A stretch of DNA of 63,842 bases, taken from assembly GCA_947624745.1 (NCBI GenBank), contig CANQLR010000013.1, positions 1-63,842 on the forward strand, read 5' to 3'. Positions 17,657 through 27,708 of this stretch are shown one piece after another. How positions within the stretch are numbered: position 1 is the stretch's first letter; each line of letters begins with the position of its first letter. Below the pieces are notes generated by a model that ran no database searches, was not told where the DNA came from, and saw only the letters and a list, made by a program, of their open reading frames with translations. The stretch comes from an uncultured Clostridia bacterium. GTDB lineage: Bacteria; Bacillota; Clostridia; Oscillospirales; Ruminococcaceae. Position numbers and translations under genes: made by a program.

Positions 17657-18892
17657 ATGACAGAGAGAAAAATCATGCAGATTTTCCGCGACACCGCTTA
17701 CCCGCACACCGGCGGCTCGGACGAGGAGCTTAAAACGGCGAAATACCTCGCCGAAAAGTGCGGGGAACTCGGCGTAAAGGCCGAAATTTGGCCGTTTGCG
17801 GTCGACGTCGCGACCATAAGCAGGGCGGAGCTTTATATCGACGGCAAGCCTGTCCCCTGCAAGGGCTACTACCTCTGCGGCTCGGGCGAGGTCGAGGCGC
17901 CGCTTCTGTATCTGCCGAACAACGACCCATGCTCGCTCGCGAACGCTCGCGGGAAGATAGTCATGAGCGATGGGCACCTCGGCTACTGGACATATCAGGA
18001 CATTTTGGACAACGGCGCGGTCGGCTTCATCACCTATGACGGCGACGCGAACTATCGCGACCGGGATATCGACCAAAGAGAGCTCAGAAGCTATGTCTCG
18101 AACGGACGGAAAATTTTGGGGGTGAACATCAACGCCAAGGACGCTATCTCGATAATCGCCTCGGGGGAGCACACCGCTAAAATAGTCATTGATCAGGACG
18201 AGCGGGAGGGCGAATCCCGCAACGTTATCGCGGAGATCCCCGGCGAGACCGACGAGGTCATCGTTTTCACCGCGCACTACGACTCGACCTCGCTTTCAAA
18301 CGGCGCTTACGACAATATGTCAGGTTCGGTGGGGATTTTGGCGGCGCTCGAACACTTTGTCGCGAGGGCGAAAAAGCCGAGGTATACGCTGCGGTTTATC
18401 TGGTGCGGCTCGGAGGAAAGAGGGCTGTTGGGCTCGAAGGCCTACGTCGCCTCGCTCTCGGAGGAGGAACTCAAAAAAATAGTTTTAAACATTAACCTTG
18501 ACATGATAGGCTCGATCATGGGCAGGTTCATCGCCTGCTGCTCGAGCGAGGACAAATTGGTTCACTACATTGAATATTTCGCGCAGGAGCTGGGCTTCGG
18601 CATCTCCTGCAAGCAGGACGTTTACTCCTCGGATTCAACGCCGTTTGCCGACAAGGGCGTCCCGAGTCTTAGCTTTGCGCGGCTTGCTCCCCACAACACC
18701 GCGACGATACACAATTCCTACGACACGGTAAAGGTCATGAGCGCAGCGCAGATGAAAAAGGACATAGATTTCATCAACGCGTTCGCCGACAGAATGGCCA
18801 TGGCGAAGAGAATGCCGGTCGCGAGGGAGATCCCGGAGAGCGTGAAGAAAAAGCTCGACTACTACCTGTTCAGGGAGAGGGAGAAGAAGTAA
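17657..18892 (+). CDS. M28 family zinc aminopeptidase with PA domain
   Basis: 411 residues without signal peptide. A protease-associated insert lies at about 80-180. The co-catalytic zinc ligands are visible as H207 (TAHYDS), D219 (AYDNMSG), E253/E254 (GSEERG), D282 (NLDMIG) and H352 (TIHNSYD), with E253 or E254 as general base. Expected to remove N-terminal residues from peptides. AGGAGG ribosome site, 16 bases after the adenylyltransferase gene; terminator follows. Confidence 0.9.
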   Translation: MTERKIMQIFRDTAYPHTGGSDEELKTAKYLAEKCGELGVKAEIWPFAVDVATISRAELYIDGKPVPCKGYYLCGSGEVEAPLLYLPNNDPCSLANARGKIVMSDGHLGYWTYQDILDNGAVGFITYDGDANYRDRDIDQRELRSYVSNGRKILGVNINAKDAISIIASGEHTAKIVIDQDEREGESRNVIAEIPGETDEVIVFTAHYDSTSLSNGAYDNMSGSVGILAALEHFVARAKKPRYTLRFIWCGSEERGLLGSKAYVASLSEEELKKIVLNINLDMIGSIMGRFIACCSSEDKLVHYIEYFAQELGFGISCKQDVYSSDSTPFADKGVPSLSFARLAPHNTATIHNSYDTVKVMSAAQMKKDIDFINAFADRMAMAKRMPVAREIPESVKKKLDYYLFREREKK

Positions 18893-18921
18893 CTGGCAAA
18901 AATAAGGGGTAAGGGATGGGG

Positions 18922-18946
18922 AAAAGCAGCGAGGAGCTGCTTTTTT
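18922..18946 (+). terminator. Terminator of the yifB operon
   Basis: AAAAGCAGC-GAGGA-GCTGCTTTTTT hairpin with T run, 30 bases after the M28 stop. Confidence 0.85.
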
Positions 18947-18954
18947 GTGGGGGC

Positions 18955-19500
18955 AGGGAAGCTGACGGCGGGACGCAGGCATGGGGCGAAGCCTCGGCGC
19001 TCGCGGAGCGAGCGCCTAAGGCCGCGCTTCGCGCGGCCTGTGCTGCGGCAGCTCCGCTGCCGCAGCGAGGCTTCGCCACGGGCCTTGTGCGTGATCCCGC
19101 ATGGGCGAAGCCCTGCACGGAGCAAAGCTCCGCGCAGGCCGTGGGCCGAAGGCCCACGGCTCCCGGCCGCGAAGCGGCCGGGAGGGCTTCGCCCCACGCA
19201 CTCTGCGTGCCCCGGGGCGGCGAAGCCCGGGCGGCAGCTTCGCTGCCGCCTGCCCGACCCGCGGAGCGGGTCGGGCAGTGCGAACTTCGTTCGCACCTCG
19301 GGCTTCGCCCCAGCACCCGACCCCATGCGAAGCCCCGTGAGCCTGCTCCGCAGGCTCACCTGCCGCGCGAGCGCGGCAGCGAGGCGCCCTTCGGGCGCCT
19401 CTGGGGCTTCGCCCACATCACGCACACAGCCCCACAGCATCCCCCTTCGTCCGCTTTCCACACGCCCCCACCCCCCAAAAAAATTCTCCCCTTCCCCGCA
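18955..19500. repeat. Hairpin-repeat island 3 (four three-hairpin units in tandem)
   Basis: Units at 18984-19077, 19103-19194, 19219-19310 and 19327-19414, each with three hairpins. Examples: GGCGCTCGC/GCGAGCGCC, AGGCCGCGC/GCGCGGCCT and CTGCGGCAGC/GCTGCCGCAG in the first; GTGAGCCTGC/GCAGGCTCAC, CTGCCGCGC/GCGCGGCAG and GAGGCGCCC/GGGCGCCTC in the last. Outer arms covary: GGCGAAGCCTCG pairs with CGAGGCTTCGCC, GGGCGAAGCCCT with AGGGCTTCGCCC. Long frames in all directions are artefacts. Confidence 0.88.
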
Positions 19501-19548
19501 ATAAATCCCCCTTCCCGCGCATTATTATATCGAAAGGAGTTGATAGGA

Positions 19549-20067
19549 TTGCATGACGCCGAGCTTCTTGACCGGCTTTTAAAGGACATCGCCGACGGCG
19601 GCAAGAGCGCTCTTGCCGCGCTGTACGAGGCGGTCTCCCCCGCCGTGTATTCGTTCGCACTCTCCGTTTTGGGATCCCGCGCGGACGCCGAGGACGTTCT
19701 GCAGGACGTCTTTGTCGAGATCTTTCGCTCCGCCAAGGGCTACAAAAGCGTCGGAAAGCCGATGGGCTGGATAATTTCCATAACGAAAAGCAAGTGCCTG
19801 ATGAAGCTTCGGCACGACCGCTTCACCGCCCGCGATGCCGACGTCGAGGCGCTCAGCCCGCCCGTGGATTTCCCCGAGGACAAAATAATCATGAAGCTTT
19901 GCATCGAAAAGCTTCCCGAAGAGGAACGCAGGATCGTCCTTCTCAAAGCCTCGGGTCTTAAACACAGGGAGATTGCTGAGATACTCGGCATGAATCTTTC
20001 AACGGTACTTTCAAAATATCACAGAGCTTTGAAAAAGCTTAAATGCGCTTTGCTCGGAAAGGAGTAA
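19549..20067 (+). CDS. ECF-type RNA polymerase sigma factor
   Basis: 172 residues from a TTG at 19549, chosen because AAGGAG lies nine bases upstream and no ATG occurs before region 2; the open frame upstream is repeat DNA. Sigma region 2 (about 20-90, with SRADAEDVLQDVFVEIF) and region 4 (about 115-170, with LKHREIAEILGMNLSTVLSKYHRALKKLK split across the helix-turn-helix) are present, and region 3 is absent, as in the ECF group. The next gene starts four bases after the stop and encodes a membrane protein, the usual sigma/anti-sigma arrangement. Confidence 0.9.
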   Translation: MHDAELLDRLLKDIADGGKSALAALYEAVSPAVYSFALSVLGSRADAEDVLQDVFVEIFRSAKGYKSVGKPMGWIISITKSKCLMKLRHDRFTARDADVEALSPPVDFPEDKIIMKLCIEKLPEEERRIVLLKASGLKHREIAEILGMNLSTVLSKYHRALKKLKCALLGKE

Positions 20068-20070
20068 CAT

Positions 20071-22371
20071 ATGAGCGGCAGGAATATTATCAGACAGTTA
20101 AGCAAAGAGCTTCGCGACGATATACCGACATCGCTCGGCTCCGTTTCGGAATTGAGCGGCATGACGGAAGGAAGTGTTATATATATGAAAAAGACCAAAA
20201 GGCTTAAGCCCGCGGTCAAAATTGCGATCGCGGTCGCGGCGGCGGCAGTCGCCCTGACACTCACGGTGACCGCGGTGAACTTCACCGGGCTCATCGACGA
20301 GCGCGACGCCTTTGCGGCAGCCTATAACCACCTCTACGAGACCTCCGAGGGGGAGGAGCAAAAGGACATCGCAAACCTTATTTTAGCGGGTATGCCCATC
20401 GAGGACGCCGCCGAGATGGAGAGCGCCGACATCGGCCTTAAAGGGCTCCGTCCCGTTTACAACCTCACCTTCACAATGGTTGAGACGGTCTATCACTACA
20501 CCGTCGACGCCAAGACCGGGGTCATAATCGCTTCCTCGAGCGAGCCTCTCGAAACATCTGAATCGAGAGAGCCGGTCTATGAGAGGCACCCGTTTGTCAT
20601 CTCCGAGGCGGAAAAGAACGCCGAATACAACCGCACCTACGCCCTCTACGCCGTACAGGAGCACTTCGGCTGCTTCAGCCGCACCTTCCCCGGCGCCGAC
20701 GGAGCAAAGTTCGCCGTGAACTTCTTCAACGACGTCTATTCCTCCGAGGACGGCTACTACGAAATAACGTATTGCGGCGGGGGATATAAGTACAGCTGCA
20801 AGGTCGACATGACGAACGGCGAAATTTACGACGACAAGATCGAATTGGACGATCTCTACACCGGCGAGGAGGAGGACCGCTTCAAGGTTGAACCTCTTGA
20901 GGGAGTGATAGGCCATAACGCCGCCCTTAAGGCCGCCTGCGAGGCTGCGGGGATTGAATACACCCTCAAATACTGCGGCGACGCGTTCCTCGGATATGTC
21001 GAATACTTCGACGCCGGCAGCTTCAGCAGCTATGTCCCTTATAACTCGGCAGTCTACCCCGTGACCTTAAACGTCCCCGACGCGGGCAAACAGAGATTCA
21101 GATACAAGGTCTATGTTGACGCTGTGACCGGCGAGGCGCTTTCGGTAACTCAGCTCGGCATAATCGGCATAAACAAGTCCGAGGATGAATACCACAGCGA
21201 CCTGAACCGCGGCCAGCTCGCCATCTACGCCGTCCGCCACCGCTTCGGCCTCACCGATTGGCCCACCCCCGAGGAGCTTCCCGGCGAATACGTCTTCGGC
21301 AGCGCCGAGCGCGATATGAGCGGCAATTTCCTCGTCGCGGTCAAGTACGACGGCTACATCTACCGCTGCACGGTCGACCCCGAGACCTTCGCCATACTCT
21401 CTGAAAATGTCGAGGAGGACCCGATGACGGCCGAGAGAACTCTCCACCAAGGCGACCCGAACATGATCGGCCAGGTAAGGGCGATCGAGATAGTCGCCGA
21501 AAAGACCGGGTTAGACCCGTATGATCCCGACGTCTACTTCGTAGCGGACTGCGAGCTCATGAGCGACGGCAGAAAGGTCTATCACACCTACTTCAATAAG
21601 CGCGGCGCGATAGCGAACCTCACCGACAGCTACTATATCGACTGCTACAGCGGCGAGATAGTCGAAGTTATCGACCCGCTCACGCAGCAGCCCGCCGGCG
21701 AGGCCTCTCCCACGCCCTCCGTCGGCGCAGACCCGACCAAGCCGTATGAGGCTAACCAAGTCCCCTCCACCGAAGCCGAAAACGGCGAGATATCCGAGGC
21801 CGCGGCCTTCATCGCCGTCCTTGAGGACCTCGGGATAACCGACCGCGACGTCGAGAGCCTTAAGATCGGCCGCGAGGGAGGCGAGTTCGTCTTCACCTTC
21901 TACATCTCCGACATCGAAACGGTCTACCGCGTCGACGCAGGATCGGGTAAGATCACAGGAAAATCGGGGGTCACGCCGGACAAATTCATCACTCCCGATC
22001 AGGCCGAGGAGATCGCGACCCACGACTCCGGCCTCAGGCGCGAGGCGATAAGCGCCCTCACCGTCGAGCGCGGCAGCCAATACTCCACGCTGTTCTATAG
22101 GGTCACATATGTCTACCGCAGCATAAGCTACTTCGCCGAGGTCGAGATCATGAGCGGCGAGATCCTCTCGGCAAGCTGCCCGATGAACGTCCCGCCCGAG
22201 GACATAAGCACCTCGATGACGAAGGACGGCATCATCGCCGAGGCGCTAAAGCAGCTCGGTATCTCCGAGTATGACGCCGCCTCCGTAACGGTCACCCGCG
22301 ACACCGCGACCGTCACCCTGAGCATCGATGGTGAAACGCTTAAATGCGAAGTCCCGATAACCCTCGAATAA
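20071..22371 (+). CDS. Putative membrane-anchored anti-sigma factor with multiple PepSY-like repeats
   Basis: 766 residues. A short cytosolic N-terminus (1-45) is followed by one transmembrane helix (about 49-69) and a 700-residue extracytoplasmic part. That part is built from about eight repeats of a PepSY-like pattern: an amphipathic helix (for example YALYAVQEHFG, LAIYAVRHRFGL, RAIEIVAEKTGL) and then strands ending in VDxxTGEI-type turns. A Pro-rich linker lies around 555-575. Coupling to the sigma gene suggests it holds the factor and releases it on an envelope signal; the N-terminus does not match a known anti-sigma domain that I can name. Confidence 0.72.
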   Translation: MSGRNIIRQLSKELRDDIPTSLGSVSELSGMTEGSVIYMKKTKRLKPAVKIAIAVAAAAVALTLTVTAVNFTGLIDERDAFAAAYNHLYETSEGEEQKDIANLILAGMPIEDAAEMESADIGLKGLRPVYNLTFTMVETVYHYTVDAKTGVIIASSSEPLETSESREPVYERHPFVISEAEKNAEYNRTYALYAVQEHFGCFSRTFPGADGAKFAVNFFNDVYSSEDGYYEITYCGGGYKYSCKVDMTNGEIYDDKIELDDLYTGEEEDRFKVEPLEGVIGHNAALKAACEAAGIEYTLKYCGDAFLGYVEYFDAGSFSSYVPYNSAVYPVTLNVPDAGKQRFRYKVYVDAVTGEALSVTQLGIIGINKSEDEYHSDLNRGQLAIYAVRHRFGLTDWPTPEELPGEYVFGSAERDMSGNFLVAVKYDGYIYRCTVDPETFAILSENVEEDPMTAERTLHQGDPNMIGQVRAIEIVAEKTGLDPYDPDVYFVADCELMSDGRKVYHTYFNKRGAIANLTDSYYIDCYSGEIVEVIDPLTQQPAGEASPTPSVGADPTKPYEANQVPSTEAENGEISEAAAFIAVLEDLGITDRDVESLKIGREGGEFVFTFYISDIETVYRVDAGSGKITGKSGVTPDKFITPDQAEEIATHDSGLRREAISALTVERGSQYSTLFYRVTYVYRSISYFAEVEIMSGEILSASCPMNVPPEDISTSMTKDGIIAEALKQLGISEYDAASVTVTRDTATVTLSIDGETLKCEVPITLE

Positions 22372-22385
22372 GCCGAAACGGCGCA

Positions 22386-22423
22386 AAAAAACACAGTCCG
22401 CTCCCCGCGGGCTGTGCTTTTTT
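22386..22423. terminator. Bidirectional terminator between the sigma operon and the opp operon
   Basis: Ten-base-pair stem CACAGTCCGC-TCCCC-GCGGGCTGTG flanked by A and T runs on either side, so it can stop both converging transcripts. Confidence 0.85.
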
Positions 22424-22424
22424 A

Positions 22425-22811
22425 TTATTTAGTCATCTCATACGCCGCCAGCGCCGCAAGCGCCGCGGCAAGGTATACCGCCCCCGCCAAAAGCATCTCG
22501 GCGGCTGGCTTTCTCTCCTCGCGCTTTCGCTCGACATATTCGAGCGGGGTCTCCTTTTCGCGCTGACGAAGCATAGGAAACGCCGTCAGGAACACGTTCG
22601 ATATCCCGTAGGCCGCAAGGTCGAAGCTGCCCTTGTTTCTCGCGAGCTTCAGTCCCCCGACGCCCAAAAGTATCACCGAGGCGACGAAAAACCCGTCGCA
22701 GAGCGAATGCAGCGCGCCATAGTCCCTGACCCGGTCGAGCGCAAAGACCAAAACGGTCACGACCGCCCCGACCGCGAAACTCGAAATAAGCGGCTTTTTA
22801 CGCAGTTTCAC
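22425..22811 (-). CDS. DUF3899 family membrane protein
   Basis: 128 residues from a GTG start overlapping the end of the oppF gene by 14 bases, with GGAG seven bases upstream in oppF. Three hydrophobic segments (about 9-26, 38-55 and 104-124), with a charged cytosolic stretch [18 protein letters not shown] between the last two. The pattern fits DUF3899, a Firmicutes family of unknown function. Translational coupling makes it the last gene of the opp operon. Confidence 0.7.
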   Translation of the reverse strand: MKLRKKPLISSFAVGAVVTVLVFALDRVRDYGALHSLCDGFFVASVILLGVGGLKLARNKGSFDLAAYGISNVFLTAFPMLRQREKETPLEYVERKREERKPAAEMLLAGAVYLAAALAALAAYEMTK

Positions 22812-24018
22812 TTTGAAGCTCCGCCATTATCTTCTGATACTCCGCCTCGTTGCACTGTACGAAGTGCCCCGGCCTTACCTCGCGGAAGGTGGGCTTGTCG
22901 ACCGAATAATCGTGCTCGGCGAGGGGGTTGTAAACGATCCTCTTTCTCGCCTTTTCATAAATCGGGTCGGGAAGCGGAATCGCCGAAAGAAGCGACTTGG
23001 TGTAGGGGTGTATCGGGTGAGCGAACAGCTCGTCTGAATCTGCGAGCTCGACCATCTTGCCGTAGTACATAACGCCGATACGGTCGGAGAAGTACTTGAC
23101 CACCGAGAGGTCGTGGGCGATGAAGAGTATCGTCAGCCCGAAGCGGTCCCTTAAATCGTTCAAGAGGTTGATGACCTGCGCCTGGACCGAAACGTCGAGG
23201 GCCGAAACCGGCTCGTCGGCGATGATAAGCTCGGGTCTCATGATTATCGAGCGCGCGACGCCTATTCTCTGGCGCTGGCCGCCCGAGAACTCATGCGGAT
23301 AGCGGGAGGCGTGCTCCCTGACCAGCCCGACGAGCTCCAGCATCTCATAGACCTTCTCGTCGATCACCTTTTTGTCCCGCTCGCCTTGGATAACGAGCCC
23401 CTCCGCGATTATCTCGCGGACGGTCATACGCGGGTCAAGCGAGGCGATAGGATCCTGGAAGATCATCTGTATCTGTGTGACGAGCTTGGTGTTTCTTGCC
23501 TTTCTCAGCTCGTCGCGGTACTCCTTTTCGAGCTTTGCGCGCTCGTCCGGCTTTGCGCTTTCGATCAGCGGCTTGTATTTTTCGTTGATCTCCTTGACGC
23601 GCTTTGCCGAATATTCCTTGTCGCAGTTTTTCTGGTCGTTTTTCGCGGCCTTGATCTGCTCGCGCTGCTCGGCGACAAACTTGTCAAGCTCTGCCTTGAG
23701 CTTTGCCTGGTCGGCGCCGGGCTTTTTAATGTTCTCGGCATATTCCTTCTTCGCGTTTGCGATGGCGTCCTTGTACGACTGCACGCCCGCACATATCCTT
23801 ATGCCCTTGAAGATAACGTCGCCGGAGGTGATGTTATAGAGCTTTATGATGGAGCGCCCGGTAGTGGTCTTGCCGCAGCCCGACTCGCCGACGAGGCCGA
23901 AGACCTCGCCCTTTTTGATGTCGAAGCTTACGTCGTCGACCGCTTTTGTCGTAAAGCTGCCCGCCTTGAAATACTGGCAGAGATGTGATACCTGTAAAAG
24001 GGTCTCCCGATCATTCAT
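22798..24018 (-). CDS. oppF: Oligopeptide ABC transporter ATP-binding protein OppF, with coiled-coil insertion
   Basis: 406 residues, about 80 more than usual. Walker A GESGCGKT at 44-51, Q-loop FQDP near 187-190, signature SGGQRQR, Walker [13 protein letters not shown] and the C-terminal oligopeptide-transporter domain with [12 protein letters not shown] are intact. A highly charged helical insertion (about 77-178) sits between Walker A and the Q-loop, where normal OppF has a short beta segment. Together with OppD it should power peptide import. Its start overlaps the oppD end by eight bases. Confidence 0.9.
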   Translation of the reverse strand: MNDRETLLQVSHLCQYFKAGSFTTKAVDDVSFDIKKGEVFGLVGESGCGKTTTGRSIIKLYNITSGDVIFKGIRICAGVQSYKDAIANAKKEYAENIKKPGADQAKLKAELDKFVAEQREQIKAAKNDQKNCDKEYSAKRVKEINEKYKPLIESAKPDERAKLEKEYRDELRKARNTKLVTQIQMIFQDPIASLDPRMTVREIIAEGLVIQGERDKKVIDEKVYEMLELVGLVREHASRYPHEFSGGQRQRIGVARSIIMRPELIIADEPVSALDVSVQAQVINLLNDLRDRFGLTILFIAHDLSVVKYFSDRIGVMYYGKMVELADSDELFAHPIHPYTKSLLSAIPLPDPIYEKARKRIVYNPLAEHDYSVDKPTFREVRPGHFVQCNEAEYQKIMAELQSETA

Positions 24019-26170
24019 CCTTAATCCCCCTCTTTGAATTCATTCTCGCTATCCTGTCGACGACCGCCTTCGGAGGATCGACCTTCGGGGCGTCGGGGTG
24101 CAGGAGCCATGTTGCGGCATAGTGGGTGTCGGTGATCTTGAACATCGGCGGCTGGCGCTCGAAGTCGATCTGCATGGCGTATTTGTTTCTCGGGGCGAAC
24201 GCGTCTCCCTTCGGAGGATAGATCATGTTCGGAGGAGTGCCGGGGATAGCCTCAAGCTTTTCGTTGGTGTCAAGATCCGGCATCGAGCTCAAAAGCGCCC
24301 ATGTGTAGGGGTGCGCCGAGTGATAGAAGATATCCTCCGACGTGCCGTACTCGACTATCTTTCCGGCGTACATAACGGCGACTCTGTCCGCCATGTTCGC
24401 GACAACGCCCAGGTCGTGGGTGATGAATATGACCGAAAGCTGCCTCTCCTCCTTGAGCCTGTTGATAAGCTCAAGTATCTGCGACTGAATGGTAACGTCG
24501 AGGGCCGTGGTCGGCTCGTCACAGATAAGTATATCCGGGTTCGCGGCGAGGGCGATGGCGATGACGATGCGCTGTCTCATACCGCCCGAGAACTCGAACG
24601 GATACTGGCGGTATCTCTTGTGCGGCTCCGCAATGCCGACCTCGTCCATCAGCTTGATGGCGCGGTGCTTCGCGATCCGCCTTGTTACCTTGTCGACGAC
24701 GCCCGAAGCGTTGGTCATAAGGTAGTTGATGACGTCGACCGTCTCTGCGTCGTAGTTTCTCGAATCCGCCGCGGCGAGAGCCTCGTCGTAGTGGTCTATA
24801 AGCCTGTGTATGAGCCTCGAAATATTCTCCTTGACGAGCTCAAGGTCCGTCACGTTCGGCTCCGCGAGCTCCCAGCCCGCCTGCTTGCCGCTCGCGATTA
24901 TGCGGTCATACTTTTTCTTGTCGCGGGCGTACTTTTTCAGCGCCTTTTTATTCGCGGCGATGCCGTTGAAGTAGCTGTCGACCTCGGACTTGAGCGACGG
25001 CGCGAAGGTGAAGCTGAGGCTGTCCTTTACAATGGCAAGCGGGTCTATCGCCTTTTTGACGACGGCCGCAAGGCTCTTCTGGGTGTCATAGGACTCCTTC
25101 ATGTCGAGGTTTTCCTTCGAGTACACCGAAAGAGCGGCGTTAAGGGCGGTAATAGCCTCCTTCATGTTGCCGTAGGTCTCGTTCGCCGAATATTTGAGCG
25201 CGCCCTCCGCGTCCGAAATAAACGCGAGCATGAAGTCCTTGTCGAGGTAATCCTTCATATAGGCGTTCATTTCCTCGACCGGCATATCCGGCAGCTCCTT
25301 GCCCGAGAAGGTGAGGTAATACCCCATTCTGAAGAAGTTGGGTATCGGCTTGCCCTCGGCCTCGGTGGTCAGCTCTCTTATTCTGTAGAGTATATCGAGC
25401 ACCGGGCGGTATTCAAGCGACTTTCTCGCGGCCTTGAAGGTCGGAAGAAGCTTCGAGGAAAGCGTCTTGATCTCGTTTTCATACTTCGCAGGGTCGATGA
25501 CGTAGGTGTTCAGGGAGTCCTTTGCCTGCTTCGCGATGTCCTTAAGGCGGTCGACCGCGTCCTTTCCGGCCGATTTCTTTTCAAGCTCGAAGGCTATCTT
25601 GTCGATATCGTCGGTATTTTCGTCGGCGGCCTCCTTCGCCTTTTTATAGGCCGACTCCAGCTCAATGTGCTTGAACTCGAACTTGTCGAATTTCTTGCAG
25701 CTCTCGGTGAGCCTATCCGCCTCGGAGGGGTTGTTTTTGATCATCGCCTCGTTGAGCGACTTCAGGTACGAATTGAAGGTCTTCTTGCTCTCGCGCTGAC
25801 GGGCCTTGCCCTTTAAAAGCATAGCCTCGGTCAGCTGCTTACCTATCCTGACGATAGGGTTCAGCGAGGACATCGGGTCCTGGAAGATCATGGCTATCTT
25901 GTCGCCGCGGATCTTGTGGAAGTCCTCCTCCGAAATTTTAAGAAGGTCCTTGCCGTCATAGATTATCTCGCCCGACTCAACGATAGAGTTTCCGGCCAGA
26001 ATGCCCAAAATGGCCTTAGAAGTGACCGATTTGCCGGAGCCCGACTCGCCGACGATGGCAAGCGTTTCGCCCTTGGCAAGGTCGAAGCTGATATCGCGAA
26101 CGGCCTGTACCTTGCCGTTCGATGTGCGGAAGGATATCCGCAGGTTTTTAACGGTAAGCTTGTTTTCCAT
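24011..26170 (-). CDS. oppD: Oligopeptide ABC transporter ATP-binding protein OppD, with about 375-residue helical insertion
   Basis: 719 residues, about twice the normal 330-350. Walker A GESGSGKS (41-48) and Q-loop FQDPMSS (96-102) are near the N-terminus, but the signature FSGGMRQR only follows at about 527; Walker [12 protein letters not shown], the H-loop ITHD and the OppD C-terminal domain are normal. The insertion (about 120-495) is Lys/Glu/Asp-rich, mostly helical and lies in the helical subdomain that faces the permease. No frame disruption is visible, so it is probably a real domain. One-base overlap with oppC. Confidence 0.9.
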   Translation of the reverse strand: MENKLTVKNLRISFRTSNGKVQAVRDISFDLAKGETLAIVGESGSGKSVTSKAILGILAGNSIVESGEIIYDGKDLLKISEEDFHKIRGDKIAMIFQDPMSSLNPIVRIGKQLTEAMLLKGKARQRESKKTFNSYLKSLNEAMIKNNPSEADRLTESCKKFDKFEFKHIELESAYKKAKEAADENTDDIDKIAFELEKKSAGKDAVDRLKDIAKQAKDSLNTYVIDPAKYENEIKTLSSKLLPTFKAARKSLEYRPVLDILYRIRELTTEAEGKPIPNFFRMGYYLTFSGKELPDMPVEEMNAYMKDYLDKDFMLAFISDAEGALKYSANETYGNMKEAITALNAALSVYSKENLDMKESYDTQKSLAAVVKKAIDPLAIVKDSLSFTFAPSLKSEVDSYFNGIAANKKALKKYARDKKKYDRIIASGKQAGWELAEPNVTDLELVKENISRLIHRLIDHYDEALAAADSRNYDAETVDVINYLMTNASGVVDKVTRRIAKHRAIKLMDEVGIAEPHKRYRQYPFEFSGGMRQRIVIAIALAANPDILICDEPTTALDVTIQSQILELINRLKEERQLSVIFITHDLGVVANMADRVAVMYAGKIVEYGTSEDIFYHSAHPYTWALLSSMPDLDTNEKLEAIPGTPPNMIYPPKGDAFAPRNKYAMQIDFERQPPMFKITDTHYAATWLLHPDAPKVDPPKAVVDRIARMNSKRGIKDE

Positions 26171-27708
26171 CAGTCATCAACTCCTCTCGTAGACGGGTTG
26201 AATGCGTCTCTTAAGCCGTTGCCGAAGAGGTTGAACGCGATCATCAAAAGCCCAAGGAACAGACTCGGCCAGAGCATCGCGTGGGGCGCCGTGGTGGCTG
26301 AGGAGTTGCCCTGCGACAAAAGCGTGCCGATGGTAGTTCCCGCGAAGGAACTCAGATCGACTATGCCGAGGTAGGTCATCGACGTCTCCGAGCTTATAAC
26401 GCCCGGAATAATGAGCGCGCAGGAGGTGATGATGGTTCCTATCGCGTTCGGGAAGATGTGCTTGAACATCAGTCTGCGGTCCGAAGCGCCGAGCGTTCTT
26501 GCCGCCATGACGAATTCCTGCCCCTTGAAGCGGTAGAACTGCTTACGGGTGAGGGCGGACATGCCTATCCACCCCGTCAGCACGAACGCGAACAGGAACG
26601 ACGGCACGACGCCCACCTTTTGCGCGAGGTGGAGCTGGAAGAGCGTCGTCACGACGATGAACGGAACGCCGGACAGGATATCCGAGATACGGTCGAGCGC
26701 CATATCAATGAATCCGCCGTAGTAGCCCTGGATAGCGCCGTAAACCGCGCCGATTGTGAGGTTGATGGCCGAGACGATTATGGCGAAGATTATTGAAAAT
26801 CTCGCGCCGACGCCTATCGCGCACATGAGGTCCATACCCATGAGGTTGGTGCCCATGAGGTAGCTCGGCGCGTGGCCGTTTATGTAGATATAGTAGTTAT
26901 AGTAGTTGAGCCTTACCGACACGGCGCCGGACTTTGCAGAGGAGTAGACGTAAGAGCCGTCGTCGCCGGGTATTCTTATCGAGTTATAGGGGTGTCCCGC
27001 GCGGGCGGGGTCGGTCGAATATGCGGGGATGAAGTTTCCGTCGTCGTCCAAGATCGCCGCGCCCTTCGAGTCGCACTTATACCAGATATTGGCGTTATCG
27101 GTTATGCCGCTGATATCCGCCGGCTCGACATAGGGATAAATTACCTGAATGCCGGTCTCGTTCTGCCACTCCTGGAGCTTGTCAAACTCCGAGTAGCTCA
27201 AAACTCTCGTGATCATGCCGAGGGCGTAGTAGGCGTTTATTTCGAGGTCATAAGTATATCTCGTGACCATCTTGCCGCGCTGCTTTACCTCGGTCTCGTG
27301 GCTGCGCACGGTGCGGATGACCGGGTTCTTGCCGGTCTCCTCGGCGATGCCCCGCCAATAGTTCATGGCGGTGTCGTTTTGGGAGTCATAGGTCTTCGCG
27401 CCGTCCAAGATGCCGATATGAAGGTCGGCGATTTTTTCGTTGAAGGCGGGATAGTTGATGTAAAGCTTATCCTTGTCGTTCACGGAATACTGCGAGAACA
27501 CCGGCACAAAGATAGCGTAAAGCACCAGGAAAAGCAGTATCCACGCGGCGATGACCGAGGACTTGTTCTTTGAAAATCTAAGCAAAGCGTCCGCGAAGAA
27601 GCCTCTTGCCTTTGTCTTGAGCTCGGTGTCGTGGAGGTACTGGTCGTCCTGAACAAAGGCGAACTTTTCGGCGGGTATGTGTTCGTAATTCTGATTCGTC
27701 ATACTCAT
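26170..27708 (-). CDS. oppC: Oligopeptide ABC transporter permease OppC with large extracytoplasmic insertion
   Basis: 512 residues against about 300 for typical OppC. After transmembrane helix 1 (about 51-72) there is a 210-residue extracytoplasmic region (about 73-285) before the standard core starting at GTNLMGMDLM; five further helices and the EAA loop AARTLGASDRRLMFKHIFPN follow. The extra domain could contact the enlarged binding protein. Start codon overlaps the oppB stop (ATGA). Confidence 0.9.
   Translation of the reverse strand: MSMTNQNYEHIPAEKFAFVQDDQYLHDTELKTKARGFFADALLRFSKNKSSVIAAWILLFLVLYAIFVPVFSQYSVNDKDKLYINYPAFNEKIADLHIGILDGAKTYDSQNDTAMNYWRGIAEETGKNPVIRTVRSHETEVKQRGKMVTRYTYDLEINAYYALGMITRVLSYSEFDKLQEWQNETGIQVIYPYVEPADISGITDNANIWYKCDSKGAAILDDDGNFIPAYSTDPARAGHPYNSIRIPGDDGSYVYSSAKSGAVSVRLNYYNYYIYINGHAPSYLMGTNLMGMDLMCAIGVGARFSIIFAIIVSAINLTIGAVYGAIQGYYGGFIDMALDRISDILSGVPFIVVTTLFQLHLAQKVGVVPSFLFAFVLTGWIGMSALTRKQFYRFKGQEFVMAARTLGASDRRLMFKHIFPNAIGTIITSCALIIPGVISSETSMTYLGIVDLSSFAGTTIGTLLSQGNSSATTAPHAMLWPSLFLGLLMIAFNLFGNGLRDAFNPSTRGVDD

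Noticed and set aside
24011-26170. OppD insertion as an assembly chimera
   Set aside because: The frame is intact across the insertion, composition matches the flanks, and OppA, OppC and OppF of the same operon are also enlarged.
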